DNA of 64,000 bases. Origin: Alphaproteobacteria bacterium (GTDB lineage Bacteria > Pseudomonadota > Alphaproteobacteria > Paracaedibacterales > VGCI01). Where the stretch lies: NCBI GenBank assembly GCA_016870095.1, contig VGCI01000002.1, forward strand, positions 1 through 64,000, in the 5' to 3' direction. A model generated the notes under the pieces. That model made no database searches. It was not told where the DNA came from and saw only the letters and a list, made by a program, of their open reading frames with translations. Made by a program: the position numbers and the translations under genes. Positions 36,691-45,638 of the stretch are shown in pieces. Numbering within the stretch: position 1 is the stretch's first letter; each line of letters opens with the position of its first letter.

Positions 36691-37101
36691 ATGTCGATCA
36701 CCAATAATTTTGCAAAATTTTCTCGTTTTATCGCTGACTCCACGGGGCACCCACGCGCATTTTCTCTGGCCATCGGTTCTGTTATTGTATGGCTATTAAC
36801 CGGACCTTACTTTGCCTATTCTGACACCTGGCAATTGGTCGTTAATACAGGTTCCTCCATCATCACCTTTCTTATGGTCTTCCTTATACAAAATACCCAA
36901 AATCGCGATAGTGCTGCCTTACAAATTAAATTAGATGAACTCATTCGTTCACATGCTGGAGCACACAATGTCCTTCTTGACCTTGAAGAACTAACACAAG
37001 AACAAATTGATAACATAAGAAAAAAATATGAAAACTTAGCTACACTAGCACGGGCTGATTTGAAACAGGGAAAAACAGACACACTAACAGCTGAGATCTA
37101 G
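36691..37101 (+). CDS. Low-affinity iron permease family membrane protein
   Basis: About 136 residues. Two transmembrane helices (PRAFSLAIGSVIVWLLTGPY, TGSSIITFLMVFLIQNTQNR) are followed by a cytoplasmic helix QIKLDELIRSHAGAHNVLLD and EELTQEQIDNIRKKYE, the pattern of bacterial low-affinity iron permease (Fet4-like) small proteins. ATG 36691 has AAAGGA upstream; ATG 36673 is also in frame. Iron transport is the family annotation and has not been shown for these short bacterial forms. It converges with gcvPB. Confidence 0.8.
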   Translation: MSITNNFAKFSRFIADSTGHPRAFSLAIGSVIVWLLTGPYFAYSDTWQLVVNTGSSIITFLMVFLIQNTQNRDSAALQIKLDELIRSHAGAHNVLLDLEELTQEQIDNIRKKYENLATLARADLKQGKTDTLTAEI

Positions 37102-37118
37102 CGAATAAAAATTAGGCT

Positions 37119-38651
37119 TTATTCTCCCTTTATCCACCGCAATACATGCTGACGGGCAGCCAATGTTTCATCGAGGCGGCGCCGCGGTGTTGAGTAAGGA
37201 GCACCTTCAAAATAGGCTTTTTCGCCGTTTTTGGCTAACTGCGTTAAGTGTTTTAATGTCCCAATAAACAAATCTAGGCTTGCTTTACTCTCGCACTCTG
37301 TGGGTTCGATGAGAAGAGCTCCATTGACCACAAGCGGAAAATACATTGTCATCGGATGAAACCCTTCTTCGATAAGTGCTTTCGTAAAATCTAACGTGGT
37401 AATATCCGTCCCTTTTAAAAAGCGCTCATCAAATAAAACTTCGTGCATACACGGACCCTCAAAGGAAAGAGTCAAATCATTTTTCAATTGAGATAATATA
37501 TAATTGGCATTCAAAACCGCATCTTCGGCAACTTGACGTAATCCATCTGCACCGTGACTCATCATATAAGCAAGGGCCCGTACAAACATTCCCATTTGAC
37601 CATGAAAGGCTTTTAATCTTCCAATGGATTGGGGCGCATCATGCTCCTGTTCAACAAGAGTCAATTGCCCTTTAGCATTTTTCACAACAAATGGCAGGGG
37701 AGCAAAGGGTGCAAGAGCCTCTGATAATACGACAGGACCACTACCAGGCCCTCCGCCCCCATGGGGGGTTGAAAAAGTTTTATGTAAGTTGATGTGCATA
37801 CAATCTATACCGAGATCAACGGGGCGTACTTTGCCCAAAATCGCATTAAAATTTGCCCCATCACAGTAGAAGAAAGCCCCAATATCATGAATTGCACGCG
37901 AAATTTCCACAATATCCGACTCAAATAAACCACAAGTGCTAGGATTGGTGAGCATAATTGCTGCAACATCCGGCGACAAGGCGGCCTTGAAGGCTTCTAA
38001 ATCTACACGCCCTCGATTATTTGCTTTAATTGTTTGCACTTTAAAACCGCAAGCCGCGGCTGTTGCTGGATTTGTTCCATGAGCCGATTCGGGCACAAGA
38101 ACAAGGGAGCGTTTTTCTCCTCGAGCTTCAAGAGCGGCTTTAATGGTCATCATTCCACAAAGTTCCCCGTGAGCACCTGCAGCCGGTGTCATGGCCACAG
38201 CTGGAAGTCCTGTCAACTCCATTAACCAACCTGACAACTGATGAATGATTTCCAATGCACCTTGCACGCTTGAGATGGGTTGCAGGGGGTGCACATCTCC
38301 AAAATATCTTGCCACCTTCTCATTAAGTCTTGGATTGTGTTTCATCGTGCAGGACCCCAAAGGATATAAACCTGTGTCGATAGAATAATTTTTCTGACTT
38401 AACCGCGTATAATGACGCACGACTTCCGGTTCAGAAAGCCCCGGAAGCCCAATCGAATTACGCACTAATCCACCAAAGCGATTTTCTGTCAACGTTACGT
38501 CTGGCCAATCGACTCCCGTTAAGCTGGGTGTATCTTGCTCAAAAATCAATAGCTCTTCAATGGCAAGCCCATGATTTCCTGTGTAAGTGTGTTTTAACTG
38601 TGATTGAGGCAAATCCTGATTTAAGGAATGAAGAGTTTGTGATTTTGGCAT
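37119..38651 (-). CDS. gcvPB: Glycine dehydrogenase (decarboxylating) subunit 2
   Basis: A 510-residue PLP-binding half of glycine decarboxylase. The PLP lysine lies in HINLHKTFSTPHGGGG; PAAGAHGELCGMMTIKAALE and ESAHGTNPATAA are cofactor-binding segments. With GcvPA it decarboxylates glycine and passes the aminomethyl group to GcvH. It is the last gene of the gcv operon and lies four bases after gcvPA. Many proteobacteria have a single-chain GcvP; the split form is notable. Confidence 0.95.
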   Translation of the reverse strand: MPKSQTLHSLNQDLPQSQLKHTYTGNHGLAIEELLIFEQDTPSLTGVDWPDVTLTENRFGGLVRNSIGLPGLSEPEVVRHYTRLSQKNYSIDTGLYPLGSCTMKHNPRLNEKVARYFGDVHPLQPISSVQGALEIIHQLSGWLMELTGLPAVAMTPAAGAHGELCGMMTIKAALEARGEKRSLVLVPESAHGTNPATAAACGFKVQTIKANNRGRVDLEAFKAALSPDVAAIMLTNPSTCGLFESDIVEISRAIHDIGAFFYCDGANFNAILGKVRPVDLGIDCMHINLHKTFSTPHGGGGPGSGPVVLSEALAPFAPLPFVVKNAKGQLTLVEQEHDAPQSIGRLKAFHGQMGMFVRALAYMMSHGADGLRQVAEDAVLNANYILSQLKNDLTLSFEGPCMHEVLFDERFLKGTDITTLDFTKALIEEGFHPMTMYFPLVVNGALLIEPTECESKASLDLFIGTLKHLTQLAKNGEKAYFEGAPYSTPRRRLDETLAARQHVLRWIKGE

Positions 38652-38654
38652 AAA

Positions 38655-39977
38655 TTATAACCCCTTACACATCGTATCTAGAGTCAAAATCAATCGCTGT
38701 AGATCTATTTCCGTCACTGTTTCTGTAACGGCAATTAATAGATCATTGGGTCGATGATTAGGAAGCAATCGTGAGACAGGGACCCCGCCCAAAATACCTT
38801 GTTGAGCAAGCTCATTGACAGCAGTTTCAGCTGGTATCGGCAATTGAATTGTAAATTCATTAAAAAAAGTTTTGTTTAAAAGTTTTACACCAGAAATTTT
38901 TGATAATTCCGTTGCAAGAACCATCGCTTTTTGGTGATTTAATTTTGCTAAGCGTTGAAGTCCCACCTCTCCCAAAAGAGTGAGGTGAATCGTAAATGCC
39001 AAAGCACATAACCCTGAGTTTGTACATATATTGCTGGTCGCCTTTTCGCGTCGAATATGCTGTTCCCTTGCTGAGAGGGTTAAAACCCAACCTCGTTTCC
39101 CGTCACAGTCGACAGTTTGTCCAACAACGCGCCCCGGCATTTGACGCATATATTTTTCCCGTGTAGCAAACAAACCCACGGTTGGCCCGCCGAAGTTTAA
39201 CCCACATCCTAAAGATTGTCCTTCCGCCACAACAATATCTGCCCCCATTTCTCCTGGAGACATCAACAAACCCAACGCAATAATTTCCGTCACGACAACA
39301 ATTAATAAAATGCCTTTTGATTGGCAATTGGCAGCTAGATTTCGAAAATCTTCTATTTCACCATAGAAATTGGGATATTGAACAACGACACACGAAACCT
39401 GATCATCTAATAAAGGAGTTTCCTCCCATTTTTCTTCAGAAAAGCCACAAAACCGAGCATAGGTTTGAATAACACCTTGATAATGAGGATGAACGTTATT
39501 TGATAGGAGAGCTTTACGACGCCCGGTTACACGATTGGCCATCATTACGGCTTCCACTGTGGCCGTGGCCCCATCATACATAGACGCATTCGCAACTTCC
39601 ATTCCCGCAAGTAAGGCAACTTGCGTCTGAAATTCAAATAAGTATTGCAAGGTACCTTGCGAAATTTCTGGTTGATAGGGTGTGTAACTTGTCAAAAATT
39701 CGCCCCGTTGGATTAAATGATCTACGGCTGCAGGAATATGATGTCGATAGGCTCCAGCGCCAATAAAAAAAGGCCCTGCGCCAGCCTGGCGGGTGTTGGC
39801 AGCTAAGCTTTGGAATGCTCGCTCCACTTCCCATTCATTTTGATGTAAAGGAAGGTCCAATAATTTTGTTAAGCGTGCCTGTGCTGGCACATCCACAAAT
39901 AATTCATCGACAGACGATATTCCTATCGAATCTAAAAGAGCTTTGCGAGAGGCAGCTGTGTGAGCTAAATAGCGCAT
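38655..39977 (-). CDS. gcvPA: Glycine dehydrogenase (decarboxylating) subunit 1
   Basis: A 440-residue catalytically silent half of the split P-protein, structurally needed for the heterotetramer. It has the typical [20 protein letters not shown] and [20 protein letters not shown] near residues 70-115. Length is normal for GcvPA. The ATG follows the gcvH stop without a gap. Confidence 0.95.
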   Translation of the reverse strand: MRYLAHTAASRKALLDSIGISSVDELFVDVPAQARLTKLLDLPLHQNEWEVERAFQSLAANTRQAGAGPFFIGAGAYRHHIPAAVDHLIQRGEFLTSYTPYQPEISQGTLQYLFEFQTQVALLAGMEVANASMYDGATATVEAVMMANRVTGRRKALLSNNVHPHYQGVIQTYARFCGFSEEKWEETPLLDDQVSCVVVQYPNFYGEIEDFRNLAANCQSKGILLIVVVTEIIALGLLMSPGEMGADIVVAEGQSLGCGLNFGGPTVGLFATREKYMRQMPGRVVGQTVDCDGKRGWVLTLSAREQHIRREKATSNICTNSGLCALAFTIHLTLLGEVGLQRLAKLNHQKAMVLATELSKISGVKLLNKTFFNEFTIQLPIPAETAVNELAQQGILGGVPVSRLLPNHRPNDLLIAVTETVTEIDLQRLILTLDTMCKGL

Positions 39978-40349
39978 TTAATGGCTCGTCCCGATAAAAG
40001 CTTCATAGGCGGATTCTTCCATTAACTTATCAAGTTCTGCAAAATTTGAGATTTTGATTTTAAAAAACCACCCCGCACCCACAGGATCTGTATTAATTAA
40101 GTCTGGTTGCCCTTCAAGAGCTTTATTAATTTCAATGACCTCCCCACTCACGGGTGCATAAATCTCACTGGCTGCTTTGACTGATTCCACGACGGCAGCT
40201 TCACTCCCTTGAGCCATTACTTTTCCCAATGAAGGCAATTCAGTAAAAACGACATCACCCAATTGATGGGCAGCATATTCTGTAATCCCAATGGTACCCG
40301 TATCCCCTTCAATTCGAATCCATTCATGCTGATCTGTATATTTCATCAT
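39978..40349 (-). CDS. gcvH: Glycine cleavage system H protein
   Basis: About 123 residues, the lipoyl carrier that shuttles the aminomethyl group from GcvP to GcvT. The lipoylated lysine is in [20 protein letters not shown] 40349 ([10 protein letters not shown]) is preferred over ATG 40364 because GAGGAAAT lies six bases upstream. Fully conserved and central to the operon. Confidence 0.95.
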   Translation of the reverse strand: MMKYTDQHEWIRIEGDTGTIGITEYAAHQLGDVVFTELPSLGKVMAQGSEAAVVESVKAASEIYAPVSGEVIEINKALEGQPDLINTDPVGAGWFFKIKISNFAELDKLMEESAYEAFIGTSH

Positions 40350-40364
40350 TATGTATTTCCTCAT

Positions 40365-41498
40365 TTATTTTTTAAAATATGCGTGGGGAACAAATGGCAT
40401 TTTCACCACTTTTGCCGCCCTCGCCTGACCCCTAACTTGAATCAAGACATCCGTCCCAATAGCCGCCTGAACCTGGTCCACATATCCCATTGAAATGGGA
40501 TGTCCCAATGTTGGGCTGTGACCCCCGCTTGATACAAATCCTATAACATTCCCTTTCTCGGACAAAACTTCAGCTCCTTCACGGGGAATGCTCCCAGGCA
40601 ATAAAGCCATCCCGACTCGTCGACAAGAAACACCTTCTTTAAGCTGTGCTAAAATTCTATCAGCACCCAAAAATTCTCCGACCTGTCGCCTTCGTTTGCC
40701 AATTGACCAGGCAATTCCAGCTTCAACGGGTGTGGTATTTTCATTTAATTCATGACCATACAAACATAATCCTGCTTCAAGACGCAAAGAATCTCGCGCG
40801 CCTAAGCCAATGGGTTTAACTTCTGACTCTGCAAGCAGCTTTTCAGTCATTGAAATACCTTCTTCTTGTGGTGCGAGAATCTCAAATCCATCTTCCCCTG
40901 TATAACCTGAACGGCTGATCCAAGTATTCTCAAATGCCTTTCCCGTCATAAATAATAGCGAGGAAACTTTGGGATAAAAACGTTCTAAAACATCTGCTGC
41001 TTTAGGCCCTTGCAAGGCAATCATGACAGGATTTTCCCAAACCCGAAGAATAACGTCCGCTGGCAAATGTGATTGTAAATACTTTATGTCTTCACTTTTA
41101 CGACTTGCATTAATGACAAGCAAATATCCATTTTCTCGCCGAGTAATCAAAAGGTCATCCAACACGCAGCCAGACTCTAATAGAAAAACCCCATATCGTA
41201 TCTCCCCACAAGACATCTCAGCAAGATCACACGGGATCAAATTTTCTAAAGCCTTCGTTGCCTGGTCTCCGATTATCTCAACAGCTCCCATATGAGATAC
41301 ATCAAATAAACCCGCTGATTGGCGCGTATGATGATGTTCTGCCATAATACCTGTAGGATACTGGATAGGCATTTCATATCCTGCAAAGGGGACCATTTTT
41401 GCACCCAGACGATGATGAATTTTTTCTAAAGGTGTTTTGGCCAAAAGAATATCAGACGCATTAAGCGCTTCATTTTGCATTTTGAGACTATCTGCCAT
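40365..41498 (-). CDS. gcvT: Aminomethyltransferase (glycine cleavage T protein)
   Basis: A 377-residue folate-dependent aminomethyltransferase that releases ammonia and forms methylene-tetrahydrofolate. The N-terminal half has GAKMVPFAGYEMPIQYPTG and QSAGLFDVSHMG; IPREGAEVLSEKGNVIGFVS and GYV mark the C-terminal domain. First gene of gcvT-gcvH-gcvPA-gcvPB; an upstream lipoprotein gene ends only 17 bases before it, so the transcript may start there. No glycine riboswitch is apparent. Confidence 0.95.
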   Translation of the reverse strand: MADSLKMQNEALNASDILLAKTPLEKIHHRLGAKMVPFAGYEMPIQYPTGIMAEHHHTRQSAGLFDVSHMGAVEIIGDQATKALENLIPCDLAEMSCGEIRYGVFLLESGCVLDDLLITRRENGYLLVINASRKSEDIKYLQSHLPADVILRVWENPVMIALQGPKAADVLERFYPKVSSLLFMTGKAFENTWISRSGYTGEDGFEILAPQEEGISMTEKLLAESEVKPIGLGARDSLRLEAGLCLYGHELNENTTPVEAGIAWSIGKRRRQVGEFLGADRILAQLKEGVSCRRVGMALLPGSIPREGAEVLSEKGNVIGFVSSGGHSPTLGHPISMGYVDQVQAAIGTDVLIQVRGQARAAKVVKMPFVPHAYFKK

Positions 41499-41515
41499 TT
41501 TTATAAGTTCTTTGT

Positions 41516-42094
41516 CTATTTTTTTCGTTTATTCTTCTTTTTGCTAACATTTTTATGGATAACTTTCTTACCCTCTAATAAAGATTTTTCATCTACTGAG
41601 ATCGTATGGACGCTTCCATTAAAGCCGACCAATATCCGGTAATCTTGCTTACGGGTACTTACGCCCTCCGGAAGCTCATATTTTATTTTATGCGTGTGAT
41701 TTAATGCTGTCCTTTTTACATGCACTTTAATCATTTCGTCATGGCGATCTATGACAGCATCTTCACAATTTATCAATGCGACAAATACTGGAAATACCAC
41801 ATTTTTATTGCTCCCCTTATCTTTTCTAGTGGCAGGAATTGTTAATTTGAGATTCATTCCTATATTAGCTTTTCCTTCAGAGGGAGCTATTCTCAATTCA
41901 TCACACTCAACTTTCTCTACAGCAAGGGTCGCTATACGTGAATCTTCTTCCAAAGCCGTATATAAAGGAACTCGAGATAAGGTGGATATGACTGATGTTT
42001 TGATGCAGCCGGGATCTTTAGGCGGAACAGAACTACACCCCACCAAAAAAAGAAATAAGCAAACAATGCAAGTCAAAGGGCGAGCAAAAGTCAT
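41516..42094 (-). CDS. Lipoprotein of unknown function
   Basis: About 192 residues. Start at ATG 42094, seven bases after GAGGA, gives a lipoprotein signal (MTFARPLTCIVCLFLFLVGC) with Cys20 as the lipid site; a longer frame to 42196 has no site. The rest is a beta-rich domain with no recognised family and a basic tail (KKKNKRKK). It is divergent from ispH and directly upstream of gcvT. The C-terminal run of basic residues is odd for a lipoprotein. Confidence 0.7.
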   Translation of the reverse strand: MTFARPLTCIVCLFLFLVGCSSVPPKDPGCIKTSVISTLSRVPLYTALEEDSRIATLAVEKVECDELRIAPSEGKANIGMNLKLTIPATRKDKGSNKNVVFPVFVALINCEDAVIDRHDEMIKVHVKRTALNHTHKIKYELPEGVSTRKQDYRILVGFNGSVHTISVDEKSLLEGKKVIHKNVSKKKNKRKK

Positions 42095-42301
42095 AAATCT
42101 ATTCCTCAATTTGATAAGATATGCTTTAAACTTTAGAAAATCTTGTTCAAGAGAGCAAGAGGTGAAATCAATTTCCCAAAATATAGTTATCTTCAATTTA
42201 GAAAGAATGGCTTCTTTTATGAGTTTTGTGATATATTAACCTCATTTTAAGCAAGATTATTAAAGACCGCTCACATTTTGTACGCGAAGAAAGGCACCAA
42301 A

Positions 42302-43246
42302 ATGACACTTCCCAACCTTACAATAATTCTTGCAAGCCCAAGAGGTTTTTGTGCGGGTGTGGATCGTGCCATTCAAATTGTCGAAAAAGCTATTGAAAAA
42401 CATGGAAGACCTGTTTATGTTCGCCATGAAATTGTTCATAACCGCTTTGTGGTAGAAAGTCTTGAAAAAAAGGGGGCTATTTTTGTTAAAGAACTTGATG
42501 AAGTCCCGAACGATCGCCCTGTTGTCTTTTCCGCGCATGGTGTTCCCAAAGCTGTCCCCCATGCCGCAAAAGCTAGATCGCTTTATTATTTAGATGCAAC
42601 GTGTCCCCTAGTCAGTAAGGTTCATCGAGAAGTCGAACATCATCAAGAATCTGGACGCACTGTCATCTTAATTGGCCACGCAGGTCACCCAGAAGTTATT
42701 GGAACCATGGGGCAAGTTCCCGAAGGAGCCGTTGTATTAGTTGAAACAGCAGCTGACGTTGCCAACCTAACTTTTCAATCTGGGGAAAACTTAGCTTATG
42801 CCACACAAACCACTCTTTCTGTTGATGAAGTTACAGATATTATCGTAACCCTAAAAAAGCGCTATCCTGCCATTCAAGGGCCAAAAAAAGAAGATATATG
42901 TTATGCCACAACAAATCGTCAACTTGCTATCAAGACGCTTGCCGCTAAGGTGGATAGATTAATTGTTATTGGTGCTCCCAACTCATCAAACTCCGTACGC
43001 CTCGTTGAAACAGCTAAGCTGCATGGATGTTCCCAAACCCGTCTTTATCCGCGGGCATCTGAAATTAATTGGTCCTGGTTAGAAGGAGCAAACCGACTCG
43101 GCATCAGCGCAGGGGCATCCGCTCCTGAGATTCTAGTTGATGAATTAATTCAAGCCTGTCGGGACCGATTTAACATTACGGTAGAAGAAATTCGGGTTAT
43201 TGAAGAAAATATTCACTTCAATATTCCCAAAAGTCTCGCTTCTTAA
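42302..43246 (+). CDS. ispH: 4-hydroxy-3-methylbut-2-enyl diphosphate reductase
   Basis: About 314 residues, the last enzyme of the MEP isoprenoid pathway. The three cysteines that hold the 4Fe-4S cluster are in [25 protein letters not shown] and [26 protein letters not shown] is the substrate-binding segment. ATG 42302 follows AAGAAAGG by seven bases; the frame also extends to ATG 42278. A lone gene with its own promoter region. Confidence 0.95.
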   Translation: MTLPNLTIILASPRGFCAGVDRAIQIVEKAIEKHGRPVYVRHEIVHNRFVVESLEKKGAIFVKELDEVPNDRPVVFSAHGVPKAVPHAAKARSLYYLDATCPLVSKVHREVEHHQESGRTVILIGHAGHPEVIGTMGQVPEGAVVLVETAADVANLTFQSGENLAYATQTTLSVDEVTDIIVTLKKRYPAIQGPKKEDICYATTNRQLAIKTLAAKVDRLIVIGAPNSSNSVRLVETAKLHGCSQTRLYPRASEINWSWLEGANRLGISAGASAPEILVDELIQACRDRFNITVEEIRVIEENIHFNIPKSLAS

Positions 43247-43363
43247 AAAATAAAATTTAGGCAAAAAAGTGAAGTCATATCCATTTTTAACATCGCATAT
43301 TTCCTTGTTTTCTCGTAATATAAAATTAATAATTAAGAGAAAATTGTCTCAAGGAACATAGGA

Positions 43364-43885
43364 ATGGTGGTCGCGAACTTGCATAAAGAAACTCCAAATC
43401 TCATTGATGTTCTAAAAAACCTCCCTGCTACACTAAAACCACGCTTAACCGCCTATACAGACGGTGCCTGCAGTGGCAATCCAGGGCCAGGAGGTTGGGG
43501 AGCCGTTCTCTATTACCAAGGTCTTCAGCAAGACTTATCCGGGGGAAACCCGCAAACGACTAACAATCGTATGGAAATGAGTGCAGCAATTGGTGTTTTA
43601 CAAACCTTGCCCCATTCATCTTATATTGAGATTTATACAGACAGCCAATATTTGCGAGATGGTATAACAAGATGGATGGTAAATTGGAAGAAAAATGGCT
43701 GGATGACATCCGATAAAAAGCCTGTAAAAAATAAAGATTTATGGTTGCAACTAGACGAACTTTCCACTCAACATGAGATTGTGTGGCACTGGATTAAAGG
43801 ACACAGCGGACACCCAGAAAATGAGTATGCTGATGCTCTTGCCCGCAACGCCATTATTGCCCAAAGGGTAAATGGGGTCGGTTAA
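43364..43885 (+). CDS. rnhA: Ribonuclease HI
   Basis: A 173-residue RNase HI that removes RNA from RNA-DNA hybrids. The catalytic acidic residues are in YTDGACSGNPGPGGWG, NNRMEMSA, YTDSQYLRDG and ENEYADALA. An extra 25 residues at the N-terminus precede the domain. AGGAA lies upstream of the ATG. Confidence 0.95.
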   Translation: MVVANLHKETPNLIDVLKNLPATLKPRLTAYTDGACSGNPGPGGWGAVLYYQGLQQDLSGGNPQTTNNRMEMSAAIGVLQTLPHSSYIEIYTDSQYLRDGITRWMVNWKKNGWMTSDKKPVKNKDLWLQLDELSTQHEIVWHWIKGHSGHPENEYADALARNAIIAQRVNGVG

Positions 43886-43923
43886 TTTAACAATGCGATT
43901 GAGCCTTTCTTGAGTAAGTCCTG

Positions 43924-43952
43924 TTGACAATGCTTATAAAGGGCTTTAGAAA
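43924..43952 (+). promoter_or_regulatory. Promoter of tRNA-Ser
   Basis: A perfect -35 box TTGACA (43924-43929) is followed after 17 bases by TAGAAA (43947-43952), 13 bases before the tRNA start. The spacing is optimal and the -10 matches at four of six positions (TATAAT). Confidence 0.55.
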
Positions 43953-43965
43953 AGAACAAAGTAAC

Positions 43966-44059
43966 GGAGGGATGGCCGAGCGGCTGAAGGCGGCGGTTTG
44001 CTAAACCGTTATACGGTTGAAAAGCCGTATCGAGGGTTCGAATCCCTCTCCCTCCGCCA
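43966..44059 (+). tRNA. tRNA-Ser (GCT)
   Basis: A class II tRNA: acceptor GGAGGGA/TCCCTCC, anticodon stem-loop CGGTTTGCTAAACCG with anticodon GCT, a long variable arm (TTATACGGTT...GCCGTAT), T arm GAGGGTTCGAATCCCTC, and an encoded CCA at 44057-44059. Confidence 0.96.
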
Positions 44060-44060
44060 A

Positions 44061-44091
44061 TTTATATTGGGGGCCTAGCCCCGAATATAAA
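44061..44091 (+). terminator. Strong hairpin after tRNA-Ser
   Basis: Eight base pairs (TTTATATT with AATATAAA) plus a GC-rich inner stem (GGGGC with GCCCC) around a CTA loop and one mismatch start one base after the tRNA. A T-tract is lacking, so it may terminate poorly or guide 3' processing of the tRNA. Confidence 0.55.
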
Positions 44092-44366
44092 TGGGTGCTT
44101 CGGGTATACTTAATTATAAAAAATAAATTTTCTGCAAAACTTTTTTTATGCAAAATAAGGGGAGTTTACGTACGTTATCCCTTTCTTTTAAAACTTTCAA
44201 CCTCCCTTCGTTGTTTGCTTATGTTCCCTCATCATCCCCAATATCTTCTAGTGTTAAAAATATGTTTTCAAAATCACCTTATATAACGAATTATTAATTT
44301 ATCTCTGTTTTAATATTATGGATGACCCTATTTTACGAATTCACTTCATAAGGAGTTATTTCCAAC

Positions 44367-44888
44367 ATGAAAAATACGTTTTTTCCCATAACACAAGCTA
44401 AGATATTTTTATTCCTCATTGCCTCCTTCTTCCTGGCTAATAAAGCTTTAGCAGAAAAAATTGATAACTTCTCTTTCTGTTTAAATATATGTACAACAAC
44501 GCAATGTGGTACGAACGCGGCAATTAAATCCGATTGTAAGAAACGATGTTCAAATGATTGGCAACAGATTGCAAATCTTGAATTGAGCAAGAACAATAAA
44601 GAATTTCGCACGACAAAAGATGAAAAAAAGAAAAATATGATGCTTTTTAGCAGTGAAATCGCAAAATGTCTTGATATGAATAAGATAGAAATACCTGTTG
44701 AAAAAGCTCTCCCTCAGACTGATGAAAAGGATAAGATAACAAAACCAAATGAAGCAAAACCAATTTCTAAGGATGAATTATGTGCAGCGGCTATCCGGCA
44801 AGAGATGACAGCCTTAAAAAATGAGCAAACAGCATTAAAAGCCCAAGAAGGAAATATGGCAGCAGCACTTGAAGCTATAAATAAATAA
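44367..44888 (+). CDS. Exported cysteine-containing protein of unknown function
   Basis: A 173-residue protein with a signal peptide (residues 1-29, ending NKALA). Five cysteines cluster just after it (FCLNICTTTQCGTNAAIKSD, CKKRC), consistent with disulphides. The C-terminal third is helical and Ala/Lys/Glu-rich (EQTALKAQEGNMAAALEA). The ribosome binding site AAGGAG is about 13 bases upstream. No family is recognised. It is followed by a rho-independent terminator. Confidence 0.65.
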   Translation: MKNTFFPITQAKIFLFLIASFFLANKALAEKIDNFSFCLNICTTTQCGTNAAIKSDCKKRCSNDWQQIANLELSKNNKEFRTTKDEKKKNMMLFSSEIAKCLDMNKIEIPVEKALPQTDEKDKITKPNEAKPISKDELCAAAIRQEMTALKNEQTALKAQEGNMAAALEAINK

Positions 44889-44920
44889 GAAATATTTCAA
44901 AAACTTAATTTTGACTTTAA

Positions 44921-44950
44921 AAATTGCCGTAAAAGCGGCAATTTTTTTTC
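44921..44950 (+). terminator. Rho-independent terminator
   Basis: The stem AAATTGCCG / CGGCAATTT with a six-base loop is followed by a run of eight T. It lies after the exported cysteine protein and before the convergent deformylase-like gene, so it may serve both strands. Confidence 0.85.
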
Positions 44951-44960
44951 AAAGATACGT

Positions 44961-45632
44961 CTATTCGCTGTTTTGCACTTGCTCTTTTATTGCTTGGGCT
45001 CTCCGTTGACGATATTCTTCAATTTTGAGCAATTTATCTTTGGGAACATAGTCTACAAAAAGTTTTCCATTCACATGATCCACTTCATGTTGAATAATGC
45101 GAGCCAGAAATCCTTCCGCTTGCCCCTCTACCAAATCCCCATCAATTGTATAAGCTTGATATTTTATGATTTTAAAACGCCTCACAGGGCCCGCCATTTC
45201 CAAAACAGAAAAGCAAGCCTCATAATCCTCATGTTTGTCTTCCCCAACACCCACGTAAGTCGGATTAATCCAAATCGTTTTTTCCATCGTTTGTGTGAAA
45301 TCTTGACGCCATTTTGCTAAATCAGGATTGTAAGGAGCTGCAAAAACAATAATTTGTTTTGCAATTCCAATTTGAGGAGCCGCCAAACCCGCGCAATTCT
45401 TTTCGTTATCAAATTTTCCCTCAAGAATTTTTACGTCATTTAAATCTTCAGGAACTAAGGGAAAAGACAATTTTTTTGCAGGCGTTATTAAAACTTGCGG
45501 TTTTTCATTTTTTTCATAACTTAACACTGAATAATCTGGAAGAGGATCACCCGGAACATATGTACAGGAAGATAACGTTATCGCCATAATCACGCCTATA
45601 AAAGTTAAGAGGAAATGACATCCATTACGCAA
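44961..45632 (-). CDS. Peptide deformylase homologue with a lipoprotein signal
   Basis: A 223-residue protein. Residues 1-23 are a lipoprotein signal (ending AITLSSC, lipid Cys23), followed by a full peptide deformylase domain. Motif 1 is GLAAPQIG (82-89), motif 2 is EACFS (138-142, usually EGCLS) and motif 3 is QHEVDHVNG with the HExxH metal site (182-186). All metal ligands are kept, so it could be active, but the signal would place it outside the cytoplasm, where there is no formyl-methionine to remove from nascent chains. The start is TTG 45632. It lies seven bases after ppiD, in the same operon with an export chaperone. Confidence 0.85.
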   Translation of the reverse strand: MRNGCHFLLTFIGVIMAITLSSCTYVPGDPLPDYSVLSYEKNEKPQVLITPAKKLSFPLVPEDLNDVKILEGKFDNEKNCAGLAAPQIGIAKQIIVFAAPYNPDLAKWRQDFTQTMEKTIWINPTYVGVGEDKHEDYEACFSVLEMAGPVRRFKIIKYQAYTIDGDLVEGQAEGFLARIIQHEVDHVNGKLFVDYVPKDKLLKIEEYRQRRAQAIKEQVQNSE

Positions 45633-45638
45633 TGCGTT

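Noticed and set aside
41499-42301. Glycine riboswitch ahead of gcvT
   Set aside because: No tandem aptamer-like structure is recognisable in the short gcvT leader or in the lipoprotein-ispH gap.
44017-44286. A plus-strand frame overlapping tRNA-Ser
   Set aside because: It starts inside the tRNA and runs through its downstream hairpin.
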